DNA of 64,000 bases. It comes from Hyaloperonospora brassicae. Taxonomy: Eukaryota; Oomycota; Peronosporomycetes; Peronosporales; Peronosporaceae. The DNA lies in assembly GCA_947650285.1 (NCBI GenBank), contig CANTFL010001407.1:372001-436000 (forward strand). Direction: 5' to 3'. The position numbers were made by a program, and so were the translations under genes. Of the stretch, positions 21,601 through 35,468 are shown piece after piece (within the stretch, counting starts at the first letter, position 1; the number at the start of each line of letters is the position of its first letter). Below the pieces are notes generated by a model. It saw only the letters and a program-made list of their open reading frames with translations, searched no databases and had not been told where the DNA came from.

Positions 21601-24600
21601 AACAAATTACAGTCGTGTTGCGGACACACATGAAAGTCCCACAAATTCAGGTTTTTTTTACATGAAAATAAAGTGTGAAGGAGTAATACTACGTGCTTAC
21701 ATATTATTTTAAGACAATAAATTAACCTTTTGGCTTGAAAACATGCTTACTTCGTTCATAATGCCGTACAGTACCTCCTGTACATATGGCTTGCTAATTT
21801 AGAGCATTTATGCCGCTCTTGATTTTTAACTGTGACATAGTTATATGCGAATACTTCAGACTGCAAAGCCCTAATCGACTTCCTGTTGGCGGCGGCGAGT
21901 AATTTACGTGATTGAGCGTCTAAATTATAATGCTTGTTTAGTCACCGAATTTCATTGTATCTCACTGCTCGGATATTCGGATTTATGTCATATCGAATAG
22001 GCATTGACACTTATCAACACTTCCTTAATGGATCGTCTAATCAGAGCATATGAACGGATTTCCGCAAAAAAGTTCATTTCCCTTTTTATAGCCCTTTACT
22101 TACCACAACGCCACATTAGTGTGACCATCCTCCTGACACGTGGATGGTGCTTCATTATCGCGTCCTATATGGAATCGGAGAATCGTATAGCATCATTAAG
22201 AAAGATTTCACTGTGAATACGAGGTCGTATACGTGATACTGCTTGGAAGCGAAAGTCGTTGTCTGGATTAACCTTGTAGTCGTTCGTGTACGCTTCATCC
22301 CAGTAAGTGATTTCAAGAAAAAAGGGGCCACTCAAACGCCGTAGTCGTAATAATTGGAATGGAGGGTATTTAAATCGCTGATATTTGTTGGGTTGTCCCT
22401 CCATATGTTGAGAAAAATGTATCGCCGAGCTGTCAAACCGACATCAGGCATGTTGAGGGATTCATTAAATTTAATTCTTCTACTTCCATCGATTAATAAG
22501 TAGCTTTTAATATAACATTTTGCTCATGCTGTGATACGCTTGACATCCTTGAAATCACGAGACAGTCTTACGCCCTCTTGGCCCAGCGTAATATATAAAT
22601 TCGAATTTGTGCGTATTGTTTGACCTGTAACAGTATGCATTCCTGAAGGAGAGTTTTGCAAACGCTTATTAATTTAAAAATTATGCTAATTAACATTATA
22701 CAAATATTGCTCCTATAGTTTAATTTAGTAAGATTGCCCTTGTCCACATGAGTGTAGCCGAATGTTTACCGAACAAGCGACACATTCGCGGATTGTTCGT
22801 AAACGCCGACTCATTAAGCGATTTATCTAAGTGTGTACTTCCTTTGATCGACTAGCTCAAAACGACTGCGCATCGCTGTCGCGTACGTTTATATCGCTTC
22901 CATTCATCGTATCGCAGCATCATTTATTTCTCGTACAGGATTTTTCGGTACATGAGGTCCTCGACACGTATCTAAAGCGGATTTATGCGTAGCGTATTAT
23001 TTAAAATCTCTTATCGAACGCACTCATTAAAGCCGTCAATCTGTTTGTGATATTTTTTTATTAATTGTAATAATATAAACCCTGAAAGATTACTCCTATT
23101 GTTGTTTGTATACGATACAGTTAAATTAGCGAGATAAGTCAAGTCGATACGTACTTAAATTATTGTTTATTATAGACGACGGCTTGAGCAAGGCCTCATA
23201 TGTCGTATTCCTCGTCACAGGCTACATGAGGTCTGTGTGAACTGTATGAATTTTTTTGCTTTTGTCGCAGTCACTACATAAAGAGTTTTACAATTGTCAG
23301 CTTCCCCTGCATGCAGCTCTCTCTTAATTTCTTCGAAATTAATTACAAAATTGGCATGTCAATCAGTGCACCTCTTGTCTTTATCAGCGCATTCAAATGA
23401 AATCGACCATGCGTAAAAACTGTAAATAGCATTGACTGCCGACCCCGACGCACTCTTTGTCTTGAAAAGTATCCTATCGCTGTCGCACATTTTCTTAATA
23501 CCGATAATTTGCTCGACACTGTCGCATTGAAAATACTGAAGATCGTTTAAACTATTTGTATGGCTTTACCCTCGTCCGACACGCAATTTGGATAACAGCT
23601 AACGACCGATTTTGCAATTTTAATGTACATCTATATTTTTTGACGCGTGTGCTGTCTATACTCATATGGAGCACCGAAATAGTTCCAGTTACCCGGAATA
23701 GTTGCGATCAACGATGGCCACTTAAATTTTTGAATGGATCCTTTTGTATGATGAGAAATGCATTAAAGCGGGACTTCATGTTCGCTATCGCACCATTATT
23801 AATCAGATTTTCACGAAATAGATACTTTTAAGTTGGTGAAAGTTTACTTTTAATTAAGTGATTTTGATTTTATCAGTATCTTGTCATGTGGACCACATTC
23901 CGCAATTAATACTCGGTCATCGAAAGCTATATTATTAATTTTAAAAAGGCACTTATTTTTTCGACCTTTATAAACCTATCGCGTGATTACACTTAATTTC
24001 GTCTGTAAATTTGTTGAATGCGCACCCTGCATCATTTATCGAAACTATGATCATGTTTTAAAAGTAGCTTTGTCGTCACCCCGATTAAACTAGATTTTTT
24101 TGATGACTCCAATTTCTATATAAAAAGATTCGTTGACTCCGCAAATTCAGTTTTAGTGTTTCTACGGCTACCTAAACCCCACGTCCAGGCAAATCCAGCG
24201 TTTAACAGATCGGATATTGAGCCTGTCGATAATTAACCTGCAAAACACATTCAGCGGGTGGCCAGAGTCAAAATATACGCCATAGGCTCGTCAGAGCTAT
24301 TTATATTACTAGTCAATCTTAATTTAAATTTAATCTTAAGCTCATAAGGACGGCGAGTTATCTTACTACGGGTATTTGTATTCCTACCGATGCGATGTGA
24401 TAAAACGTGATTTTGTTAATGTACAAAAACGTCGACAACTAAAATCTTAGTGCGATGCTTAATGGATACTAAAATAGAATTCTGCGATTCGACATATCGC
24501 CTAAATAATTAATAAGCATTCAAATGTATGTCATTTATAGCGCCTTACCACTTTCACATGTCATTATAGCCCATTTACGCCAGCACCATTGAATTATTGA

Positions 24601-27600
24601 GTCCTAAATGGAAGTAATTGCTACTTCCTCATAAAAATTGATCTTTTTTGTAAGCGCAGATATATTAAAGCGATGGCAATTGGTTTTTGATTTTGGGCTG
24701 ATAGCTTGTAAGAATGCTTTGTGGACTGGCCGGTGTGATAATTATGCCTCTTTAGTGGTAGCTCGAAGGAATGCTTTAACTTGCCAGTGTGATAAATATG
24801 CCTCTTCACTGGCGCTCGGACGATAGAAACCAAGCAGTGACTATGTGCTCGGCCATAAAGACGTTATCACCTTGTGTTCCCGTCGTCAGCGCTACTTGAC
24901 TTGTTTTAAGTCAGTGTCGTACTTGTACATGTTGGTGATCGGCATCGACCATATTTAATATTGCACTCAACCGATCGTAAGTACTGTACATATCTTTGAT
25001 TTTCACCTTGAAGTCTATATTAATGTGAGCTTATATGTCCGTTGTAAATTCCATGTCCAAATTCCATACTGCGTACGCTTGACTTCTGACCTCTTCGTCC
25101 TCATTGTGATTATGATTCTGAGCTACCAAGAATTCGATGCGTTTAATTGCAGTTAAACTCCGTCTTTAGCGTTTTTAATATTCCGGACCGAAAAGTATAG
25201 GTGCGATCTTCTTGGTAGCGCTACTGCTGTTCTCTATGGTCCGGAGGACAAATAATTCCCCATAAACATAAGAACGACGTGTATATTATACCTAAGTAAA
25301 TCTAGTTTAGATAATAGCGAAATAAATTCTTATAAAACTTAGCCCATGCTTTTTTAAATCGTCGAATGAAGTGACACAAATTCCAAATTTTTTAAATATT
25401 TTTATTTTGAAATTTGGATTACAGACGTGAGAAATCGGGACCGCGGGTCGTGATCGCATGTATGAATGCGAAAAAAAGTTGGAATCAAATCCGTAGAATT
25501 GGATCCACGCAGATAATGTAGTAGACATAAAACTCCACATGATTCCTTTTGACCGCGGGTCCCCAACGTCCATCGCGCGATCGCTGTTCCTTCTTCTTTC
25601 CATATATTTTTCTCGAATTGTTCTCCCACATTCACCATTTTCGTAGCTTTATTACCTCAGATGACCAACTACGAAATAGCTACTGATTTCGCCATATTCG
25701 CGTATCCCTCATCTTCAAAAATCGCACCCGTGGCTTCTTCATCTATTACAACTATATATTACGCAGTGTAGAGCATATTCATTATGTTTTGAATTTGCCT
25801 TGGGACTGTCACAGATTGCCATGAATTCGTAGTGTTAATTAAGCATTATTACATGAGACCTATTTAATGGTCGAGAAGGATCGTCTTAGACTGTGCCCAC
25901 CAATTATAGTTTGTGGCCCCCAACTTACATGATTTTGGAATAAATAGATGATAACAATGCAGGCCATTTATCGTAAGATATAAATATCAAGACCAATTGG
26001 TGTCACCCTTCTTTCTAATATCAAGGGTTTACATAAAATGTTGTAATAAATTGTGGTAAATGCGAACACTTTTGCTTTAAACAACGTGATTCATTAGCAA
26101 TTGTTTGGGTGGTAAAATTTAAATTGGCAGCTACATTTTATCTCAGTAAACTAAATAAGATACGCAATGCATCAGAAGATATAGATAAAAAGTCATATCG
26201 GTTTATAATGTTAGTGTGAAATCTTCTGGACATATATTTATATATAAAATAATCGCACCATCCCGAATCAATAACATAATGACTTTTTAAGAGATATACA
26301 CTAATAAATGCGTGCGTCATAATAGCACAATATTTGTAGTTTGGATCTGCTGCAATTCTAATCACATGGAAGGAATGCGCATAAATCAAACTCTTGACGC
26401 AAAGATATTATCCAAATAAAAGAGTTTTTCGTCTATCAAAACCTATGTATTGGATTTGTGTGTACTCTTACTGATATCTGTCACGTTAGAAGTTGACATG
26501 GGCACTATACGTACAAAATTGGATTTTGAAGTATGTAAGCGACAATTTAATTGAGGGATGAAAGTTCATAGCTGACTATCTCGGCATATTTATGTTTATA
26601 ATTTCAAAATAGGGCTATGAATGATGGTACAGTCTCGTAACGATAACACATTATTGCTCATGGCTCATTAAATGAGATACATATTTTTATCGTTATCCAA
26701 ATCAATTTGGTAGCCTCAAATACAGCATGTATACACAACCCTTCGATATTCATTTATCCGAGCACATTATGCGTCAAGTACATCACGCAAATCATTAATA
26801 TGAAGCATCTCATCATCTCATATAAATACATATATTTTTTTCGTGCAAAGACAGTGATTTTTGTTTACTGCATATTTGTAAGGCACAGGTGCAAATAAAT
26901 TAATGCGTGCTTTGTCAAGTCGTCGTTGATGCAAAAGCATAACTTTATTAGCCTAAATTTAAATGTTTGTGATAGCATTTGCGTTTCTCGATTTTGCTCG
27001 ATCCTGTATATATAATTGTATTTTTTTCGTATGATCCGTATACATCTTTCCACTGAGTGATCACACAAGACGATATACGCATTCTACGGTCAACAAATAC
27101 GTATTGTTTCCCGATTTAATCTCTTTATGTAAATTCATGACATCGCACACTACCTTATTGTTTTATTGTTGACTAATGCAAAAAGTAACGCGAACTTTAT
27201 AGTATCAAGCATCAAAAATTGATCATTCATTTCATGTTGCGTGATAAAATAGAAATTATTACTGAATGTACCTATAAATCGAGCTGACAAAGACTTTTGT
27301 CAAATGAATATGAATTTGGCAAAAATATTGCTTTCAATCGTCACTTGGTTTTTCATAGATAAAACATAACTCAAAATGCTGTTCTTCGATTTGGACATTT
27401 TTGAATGATCAATTTCATAGCGATGATATTGAAATGTATTTTAGATTCTCTAGTATGTCTCTAATATATATCGCGGTTACACATGCTTTTATTTGTCCTA
27501 TCTTTGTAACAGGTGAATATATATTTTTGTTTCCTTTCTTCCTGATCAAACAAATATTAATTTTAAACCAATGAATAAATCTTTGTTGTCTTATGTGCTT

Positions 27601-30600
27601 CTTCTTCGTTTGCGGTTATCGTCTGCAATTAGATATTTAAATTTAGAATGTTTGTCAGCGCTCATATTACTTTCACAGCAATTATATATGTAACGATACA
27701 CATTTGTCAGTCTTGCGACCAATGCTGGATGAAGGAAACCGAAAAATAGCAATTTTGCAACAATAAATGCCAGAAACATATATGTAGAGTAAGATTGAAG
27801 CTTCACTACATTTATTTGCTATCACATAAAGTAATCTACACATCAAATAATGACGTTGTTTGCATTTTGACTGCCTCATGTTTAATAAGTTTGCGTATAT
27901 CACTTAATTACCTAACATTATCATACAAGCACCAATTTTCGCGACGTATTGCCAATGCCATCGTAATAGGCTACCTTTTTTACAAATGCTTGCGCGTGAA
28001 AGGGAATATAGACCTGTCCTGGATAAATACATTGTCACGTATGACATATGTCGGTGGCATCGTTTAATATTAATTTTACAAAGGTCCAATACGGTTACTA
28101 GACCGAGTCTGAACTACATAATTGTGGTTTACTAGCTTTAAGATATATATATAAATAACACGATATAATCAAAATCACGCTTGGCTACAGAATATTATTT
28201 TGAGGAGTTGAGCCTAAAAACTAAAAGTATCCTTGTAATGATTATGGCCGTTTATTAATGCCGTACACGGGCCTATTTTTGTGTAGCTGTATGGAAAAGA
28301 CAATATGGCTCAAATTTTTTGAATCTTCATCCATTTCGTCAGCAATGCTAGAGTCAAACATACGTGAAGTATTTGGCACTAAGATATTAAATTGCACGAT
28401 TGGCTTTATGATTTGGACGCAAAAAGCCGTGTTCGATTAATTTGGAGCGCAGAAAGCTACAACAATTAAATTTTGGACAATAAAAATCATTTGTCGTCGA
28501 ACTAGGTTTAATTGAGGCCTCAACAGAAGTAAGCGCAAAAATGGTTAAACAACGGGAGCTTGCATAGATGATATCGCGAACGGATACCTAACCATAATTA
28601 TATTTTAGAGACAAAATACACATTGCTTATGGAAATTATCATTTTCCCTACTGACACAAAAAGCGAATTGGATCGTCTTGTAAGCATTCTATTTCATTCC
28701 GTATTAATTTTAAACAATTGCACATATAAAAATATTGTGTAAATGAACGTGTCTAATATTTAGACAATGTGAAGTGACAACAAATAATGTATCTTTGAAC
28801 GGGCCAAATTATCCAATATATTGATTTATATCATTACGAATTTGAATGATACATTTGAGGCCCGGATGTCAATATGAGAAGAGAGCTTACGTACATACAT
28901 TCACGTATTATACTGTTGTCCTTGCATCTCCACAATACTTTCATGTATACTTAAATGCATAAACATATGAGAAAACCGATTTTTTGAAAGAATTGAATAC
29001 TTATGGGATTATTGATTACGGTCTTATCTGCTTCTTCTCTTTATTATCAAGCTTTTGCATATTATACCGTAAAAGCTATTACAAATATAGCAACAATAAG
29101 TCGATTCCGAGATGCAGAATGACTTAGTAGCTGTGCTAAAATGCAACCAAAAATAGGCATTTTTGTGAAGCGCTAGGATTTGAGAGATATAATACGTTGG
29201 GCCTTCGGGGGTGTTTCATATTATTAATGGAAATAAATCATAGAAACAAATATAGATACATTGATATATGTATACAGCGGCAAATCACCATCTATTTGAC
29301 TTGATTTTGCTTGATAGTTGACGTGTAAGGTTTGTCTTATCGAAGGAACTCATGAAAAAACACATTGATAATACTGATTCAAACTTTAAACATTAATGCA
29401 AACAATGTAAATGACTCGACAATGTATGCCAGTACCATAAGGTAGAAAGCTTAGCACTATGCATTGAAAAATATGTATAATAAATAATAAGTCTCTTTAA
29501 AATGATAGGACTATGAAGTAGTAGATGAACAAGGCTCTTGGTAAAATATTATGATTAACGACAAATTTAACTACAGAAAAGAAGGAACGACGCAATACAG
29601 TATAACATATGGTATAAAATAAGCTCTAGCATAATTAAGGTGCGAATTAACCACATCAATTGTTATATCCCCGGCACGGGTAGTGGAAGCGGTCCAAACG
29701 GCTGTTCTAGTATTGATCGGTGTACAAAACGTAATATTCTAAATTAAAATTATACAGACTTAAGCTCATTGTAACATTACAATACGCGTGTGAGAGTTAG
29801 TATATCGTGATCACATCGACGAAACAATGACAGACAATATATAGATGTCACTATTTTTAATATGTGATTCTGGGTACATCTAAAAACGAAAGTAAAGCAT
29901 AATTAAGCATGATACGCGAACAAGTAAAGATAGCGCAATCGGTTTATATGGTCGAGTGCGAGGTAGTTAAAATCCACAAGACGGACGAGACAAGAACAAG
30001 AAACCATTACAAGTTTTAAAAGTCACAAGGACGAGAATAAACGTATGACACCGAAGTTTACTAAGCCGCTTTTAACCTATTTAAATGGATGGGGTAGGTC
30101 GTAACGAAGATATCAGAGAGCTGAAATTCAGAGAAGCGTCGCAGATGACCGGCTTTGGGCTGTAGCTATATTATTTATAGAGCCAATCCATGTTGAAAAG
30201 TAGCCGACAACAAAGCGCGTACCTGCATCATTGTGGGAGGCTGAACAGACTTTCTTGGCTTACAAGGGTAATTAAGATGATCAAAATTTGTAAGCACTTG
30301 AATTTCTCCGCACATAAAACACTTCATTTCATTTTTGCCGAGATCTGTGCGACACAGATTCGACCTTATGCTGCTATCGCCAATGACGCAATCGACGCTC
30401 TTCAAACTGAACACAAATACTACAATAAATGCGTTAAAGAGATTATAAGATTGGCCAAAGTTAGGTTAACGACCCATATATAAATTATCAATCAGATAAA
30501 CGACGAAGCTAGCTCATAAAATGGCTTATTATTATAAATTTGAGTAATGCTAAGTATGACCAATGAGGTGCAAATGGGTTCTTAAAAAGATGTATGATAA

Positions 30601-33510
30601 AGTAAGTTGTACATTATAACCGTCGAATAAATGAAATAATATTACACAATCATTGCGATGGGCTTCTTTTCCTCGAATCTGTTACCAGTTTGGAAGATAT
30701 ACTGGTCATGATATCGGTGGTACTTGATGAGGTATACGATTATGGGTAGCTCAATATCTGCGATAAGCCTCAAACAGCGATCACCGACTGCTGTTGTTCG
30801 CGTAATCAATTCATAAAATTGCCAATGATAGGCACCTATCGTGAAAAATCTATAACAATCGAAGTGAAGAAGTGGCGACAGCGCATGGAACAGAAAGACA
30901 CGCGATTATTGTTTAATTGGATCTTAAAGTTGTAACACCTATATAATATCTCTGGAATTTTAAGAAGGACAAATACAAGTAGATCCGATCGGAAGCTTAA
31001 GGATGTGTTTATCGTGTACTAAGAAGATTATGTTGATGCTTAAAAGCTTTCGGTGCCCTTGTTAATAATAAATAAAGTTATGTTGTCTATTTATGGATTT
31101 AATTTGATATATTGTGTAAAAAAATTGATGCTGATTACAATTATAGTTGCGACATCGGTAACATGGCTAACACAGTGAATCATAATACGTTAATTCATAA
31201 ATGAGTCAAGTGAAAAACAATTACATTAGCTGATATGGAACTTAAAAGAGAGGTCAATATCGATAAACGACATGAGGCGAAAAGTTGGTAGATCTCACTA
31301 TTAATGTATTCTACTAAAGGACGACAGTATTTATTCTAAAACTGCATTATTTGTAGAGTATTTGTCCATACAATTAATAATATATATCCAATAAAAACAT
31401 AATGCGCCTTTACATGTGCTGCAATATCTAAAAACAAACCTCGATCAAAAAACATATGATTTCGAAATTGGATAAAAAGCTGTGTCTTAATATTCTGATT
31501 CTAAGTAGATCAGCCAAACAATGACTGAGCTCCGTAATATGACCCATGGGGATTACCGCCGTCGACCACATTTTCTAAGACAGAAAAATATAGCACATTT
31601 TATCTTCACACTGTATCTTTATACAAGCGTCGATGATCCTGTTTGTGCATGACCTAAATGAAGTATCTATACATCCAAGAATACAGATAACAAGAACAAG
31701 CGTCTAGGCTAAAAGTTTTAATATATAGACGCAAACGCGCTAATTCAAAGGCCACTACATCAAACGAAGACACAGCATGAAAATGCAGACTTTTTTAAAC
31801 CTAGGCATGAAGCGTTTCAGCAAAAAAGTAATTGTGTTCGATTGAAATTTTCGATTGTGGACGCGCTGACAAAAGAATCCTTAAAAAAGACACTTTTAAT
31901 GGATATTTTTATTGTGACTTTGATGTGTAATGTCACATTTGTATGATAAGTTAGAGTGTCGAATTGACACCAATTTGATCAAGAAATTCGAAGACAAGCG
32001 TTATAAAAAAACTTATAAACTTATTTTTTTCAATATAAGGTAGATAATAGTAAAAAATAAATTTCAAAATGTATAATAAATTCCTTGATTCAAATATCTT
32101 TACATGCGATAACGTAAACAATCTATCTATATCAGGTGATACTTAGAACACCTGTTCAACTGTCTTTAAAAATTTGCACGTATACCAAAAAATACTTTCT
32201 TTAATGACAGACTCAACGACAGAAGCGAAAGTGAACAGCCTTTGTTTTGAAAGTGCGGCGCAATCAACGCGTATAGGACGGGATAATGAGTGCAATTATA
32301 TATCTATCGATCAAGCGCCGCTTGTAATATATGTAGTTATTGTCAAGGTCCGTGCACTTCCTGCTTATCACTTGTGGTCAATACGAGTATCACAGATTAG
32401 CTTACAAGTATGTAAGCAAAATTTAATAAGGTGTCATTAAACACAAGACTGAAATGATGACACTGCCGACAGATAATTATTATCGACAACAAAGGATGTA
32501 ATAGGAAAAAATTACGTGGGATGATTTACGGTTTTAGTATAAGTACTGGTCAGAAAATCATATCTATGAACTTAAAATTTTATCGGGTGGTAAAAATATA
32601 TGTATAGACCGGTGACATTACCATTATTGTTGCTTAGCATTTCTTTCGGTAACGACACTGCTTTGTAGAGAAACCTGTGAAAATACCTTAACTTATAAGG
32701 CAGAGTCGAACATGTCCCGGCATTCATCTCTTTTGCAGCAAAAAAGAAGGTAATTCGATGAAGGTTCAATTTATCTATCTGAATGAAATACCTATGATGG
32801 CTGTCTGGCTGCTTAAGGTAAAGTGTAGGTGGTGGTTACGATAATAAAAGTGAGTCCTTTATTTTGGTATCAACACAGATAGAATTTCATCCAACGGATG
32901 AAACAAAGCAACGTTGCTTCGGACGCCGCTTTCTGTACATGTTATATGGATAATATGATCTGCTTTTTGCATTCGAGATCAAATGGTCGACATGTATACC
33001 AGCCGAAATCGATAGACGCGTTTGAGGTGTCTAGCATTCGCCAACAATTTAAACTAAGCACGAAAATTTACAATATATATAATTGCTGTTAAAAATGGCA
33101 AGACTGATTTTCGACTAAGATAGCAAATACAAAAAAGAAGTAGCACAACGTACGACCGATATCATGAATTTACATAAGTATAGGGCAAAGGCGTTAATAA
33201 ATAGTGTGAAAGTAAAGATGTTTTAAAAAGCATGCCAAGATAAGCAATACATAAAAAATTTATACCACAATATTCAAAAATACGAGAAATCTACCAAGCC
33301 TTGTTAGGCTTAATTATACACCCTCTTTCTTTCATACTTGAAGATTTTAACAAAGTATAATTTAATTGCGCCATTCTGTTACCTTCGGCTCGATAGCGTA
33401 CCCGGCGCGTTGTCATTATAAATACAATGTATCTTTGCGTATATGTAGCGAGAAAAACCCTGTCTAAAAAAAGTTCTAATAAGTATGCAAAATAATTTAG
33501 CGATGACAAA
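18630..33510. other. Long AT-rich tract without recognisable genes
   Basis: No protein family, rRNA or tRNA is recognisable in nearly 15 kb. Open frames are short (under 100 codons) and AT-rich. Slightly higher-GC islands with coding-like but unknown frames occur near 22004-22404, 25307-25640 and 30175-30483 (the last with a KCFMCGEIQ cysteine pair on the minus strand). By eye the plus strand is T-rich before about 28 kb and A-rich after about 28.4 kb. It is probably old, mutated transposon DNA. Confidence 0.55.
24702..24812. repeat. Two-copy tandem duplication, 54-57 bp
   Basis: TAGCTTGTAAGAATGCTTTG...TTTAGTGG (24702-24758) is followed by TAGCTCGAAGGAATGCTTTA...CACTGG (24759-24812). Both share TGCCGG/CAGTGTGATAA and ATGCCTCTT blocks. 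The copies differ by about 12 sites and a 3-bp length difference. No gene is attached, so it seems a simple local duplication. Confidence 0.7.
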
Positions 33511-33514
33511 GAAT

Positions 33515-35129
33515 TTACTCAGGTGCCTTCGCTTGGAAAAATCCTTCTATTAAGACCAAAGGTTTTGCACATTCTTGATCTTCTGGTTTGGCTCGTATCC
33601 ATTTCCTCAGTTGATAGATGAGATGGGATTTGCTTCTTGTTTGAGTGCCCCCTTTTTTGCTATGGATGGCGCGGTGCACACACATCTTGTCAGGGCATCT
33701 TTCTACACGAGCGGCAATATCTGATCTTTTCATCTATAGGACAGGCTGCTTCAAACGTCATAAATTTACACGAGGCATGAATGTAAATTTTCATTTGGGC
33801 AGGTTTTCAGTGTGTCGAAGCACAATTAGAGCATGAACGCAAGGAGTATTGGCATCCTTAAATTACCTAGACAAGCATTAAACAACCTTATCACGAAATT
33901 GAACTACAAAAACACCAGACAAATACTTATACCCGACCAAATTGCGACAACGAAACATGAGATAGAGCTTAAATCAATTTTACCCCACGCCGCAGCGGCT
34001 AGTGTTTTGTCCACCTGGAGAGATGTATATAGAGTTCGTACTACCCACATTTTCACTTACTTACCTTATCAGCTCACATACCTGCCACGTTAGACTTTTT
34101 CCATTAAGCAGAAGATAATTAAAAGAATTGGAAAACTCTTGAACGCTATGTTTACAACTTCCACGTTATTTGATGGTCAAGGTGTTGTATCATGGACATA
34201 AGGAGTGAGCTGCTTACCATCATACAGATCCAATACCTAGAAGACACGCCAACGCACTTTCATTCAAGCTGGCAAAGTCCACTTCCGTCTTTTTGTACGC
34301 AACCTTTCTCCATGAGCGAGCCAATATTCACGACAAATTTTCAAATTCTTCGACTTGTATTTCTTGTTAAAAATTTTCATCAGATGCCGAAAGCCATAAA
34401 CGACGGAAATTCTGATACAAAATGCTACATTGCATTTATAAGTACCTTTTTCCTGTCCGATAATATGAATGCTGGAAATAATTGGAGGTGAGAGAGTAGC
34501 AATTTTAAAAACAAATTCATGTCCAATTCTCTTTATTCTTCATCGAGACAATACCGATTCCTACCATAGAAAACCCCATTTTGCCATTGAGAACGTAGTT
34601 AACTATAAGGCCTCCACCGATGGAAGCCTTAAAAGGGTTCCTACCACGTCAACCCCGCGCTCGCTGTGAATATGATCAGCTGGTAGACATTCTCGGGAAA
34701 TTACACACAATCGCACAAACATATCATCCAAAATTTTGATCTTCGTTTCGTCCCTTCGATCAATCAGTTTAACCATGTATGATGAAATACCGTTATATTG
34801 CATACAATTACTGTCGAATAACTTAAGCATTTATCTATTTAGCGCATGAACACAGTTCATATACAGAGAGGAAATTCCTTTATTTTTAAAATATATTAAA
34901 TTAATCACGGGTGAAACTTTCCTGCCAAGGCCATGGCCATGTCTCGTTTTGCAGGATAAACCGCAATTTTATTCGCAGTTGCACATATACGAGACGCTTT
35001 GGACGATCCCGATACTGACAGGAGTGCACGATAAAATAGTTGGAGGGCCATATGTTTAGGAAAAGACAAACTGCACCACAAACGAACAGTCATCTTGTGT
35101 ACACACAGCTTTGTAATGGCGCTTATCAC
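33515..35129 (-). other. Cluster of coding-like minus-strand frames, unknown
   Basis: Three frames stand out from the AT-rich background by amino-acid composition: 33515-33733 (VERCPDKMCVHRAIHSKKGG, then SKSHLIYQLRKWIRAKPEDQ), 34603-34830 (SSYMVKLIDRRDETKIKILD) and 34905-35129 (MALQLFYRALLSVSGSSKAS). I recognise none. They could be pieces of one broken gene or element on the minus strand, since their order and strand agree, but stops and frame changes lie between them. No splice signals were convincing. No function is proposed. Confidence 0.25.
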
Positions 35130-35468
35130 TTAAGAAACACGATACGGCCGACTCTAATGTCTGTTGTGCTCATTTACAGTTGAAATGATGTCGCTTTGGT
35201 TACTGTAACACCTGTTGTCCCAAAAACGTGCTAGTTTGCTGCTTAACGTCGTCGCTTTTCATCTGATGTGCGCAAGATCACAAGTGCTGACGTGTGGCAA
35301 AAAAAGGTAGAAAAGGTAGTACATCTATAGTTTTCTACGTGGCCAAATAGTCTATATCGCTAAAAATGACTCTAGCTATTTTATCGAAGGAGGATGTATA
35401 ATTTTGCGTATACGAACCAGGCTTGGTATATTTTTGTAATTATTCGATCTCGTAATATATTTTTTTAT

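Noticed and set aside
24702..24812. CRISPR-like repeat pair
   Set aside because: Only two imperfect units without spacers, in a eukaryotic context; a simple tandem duplication.
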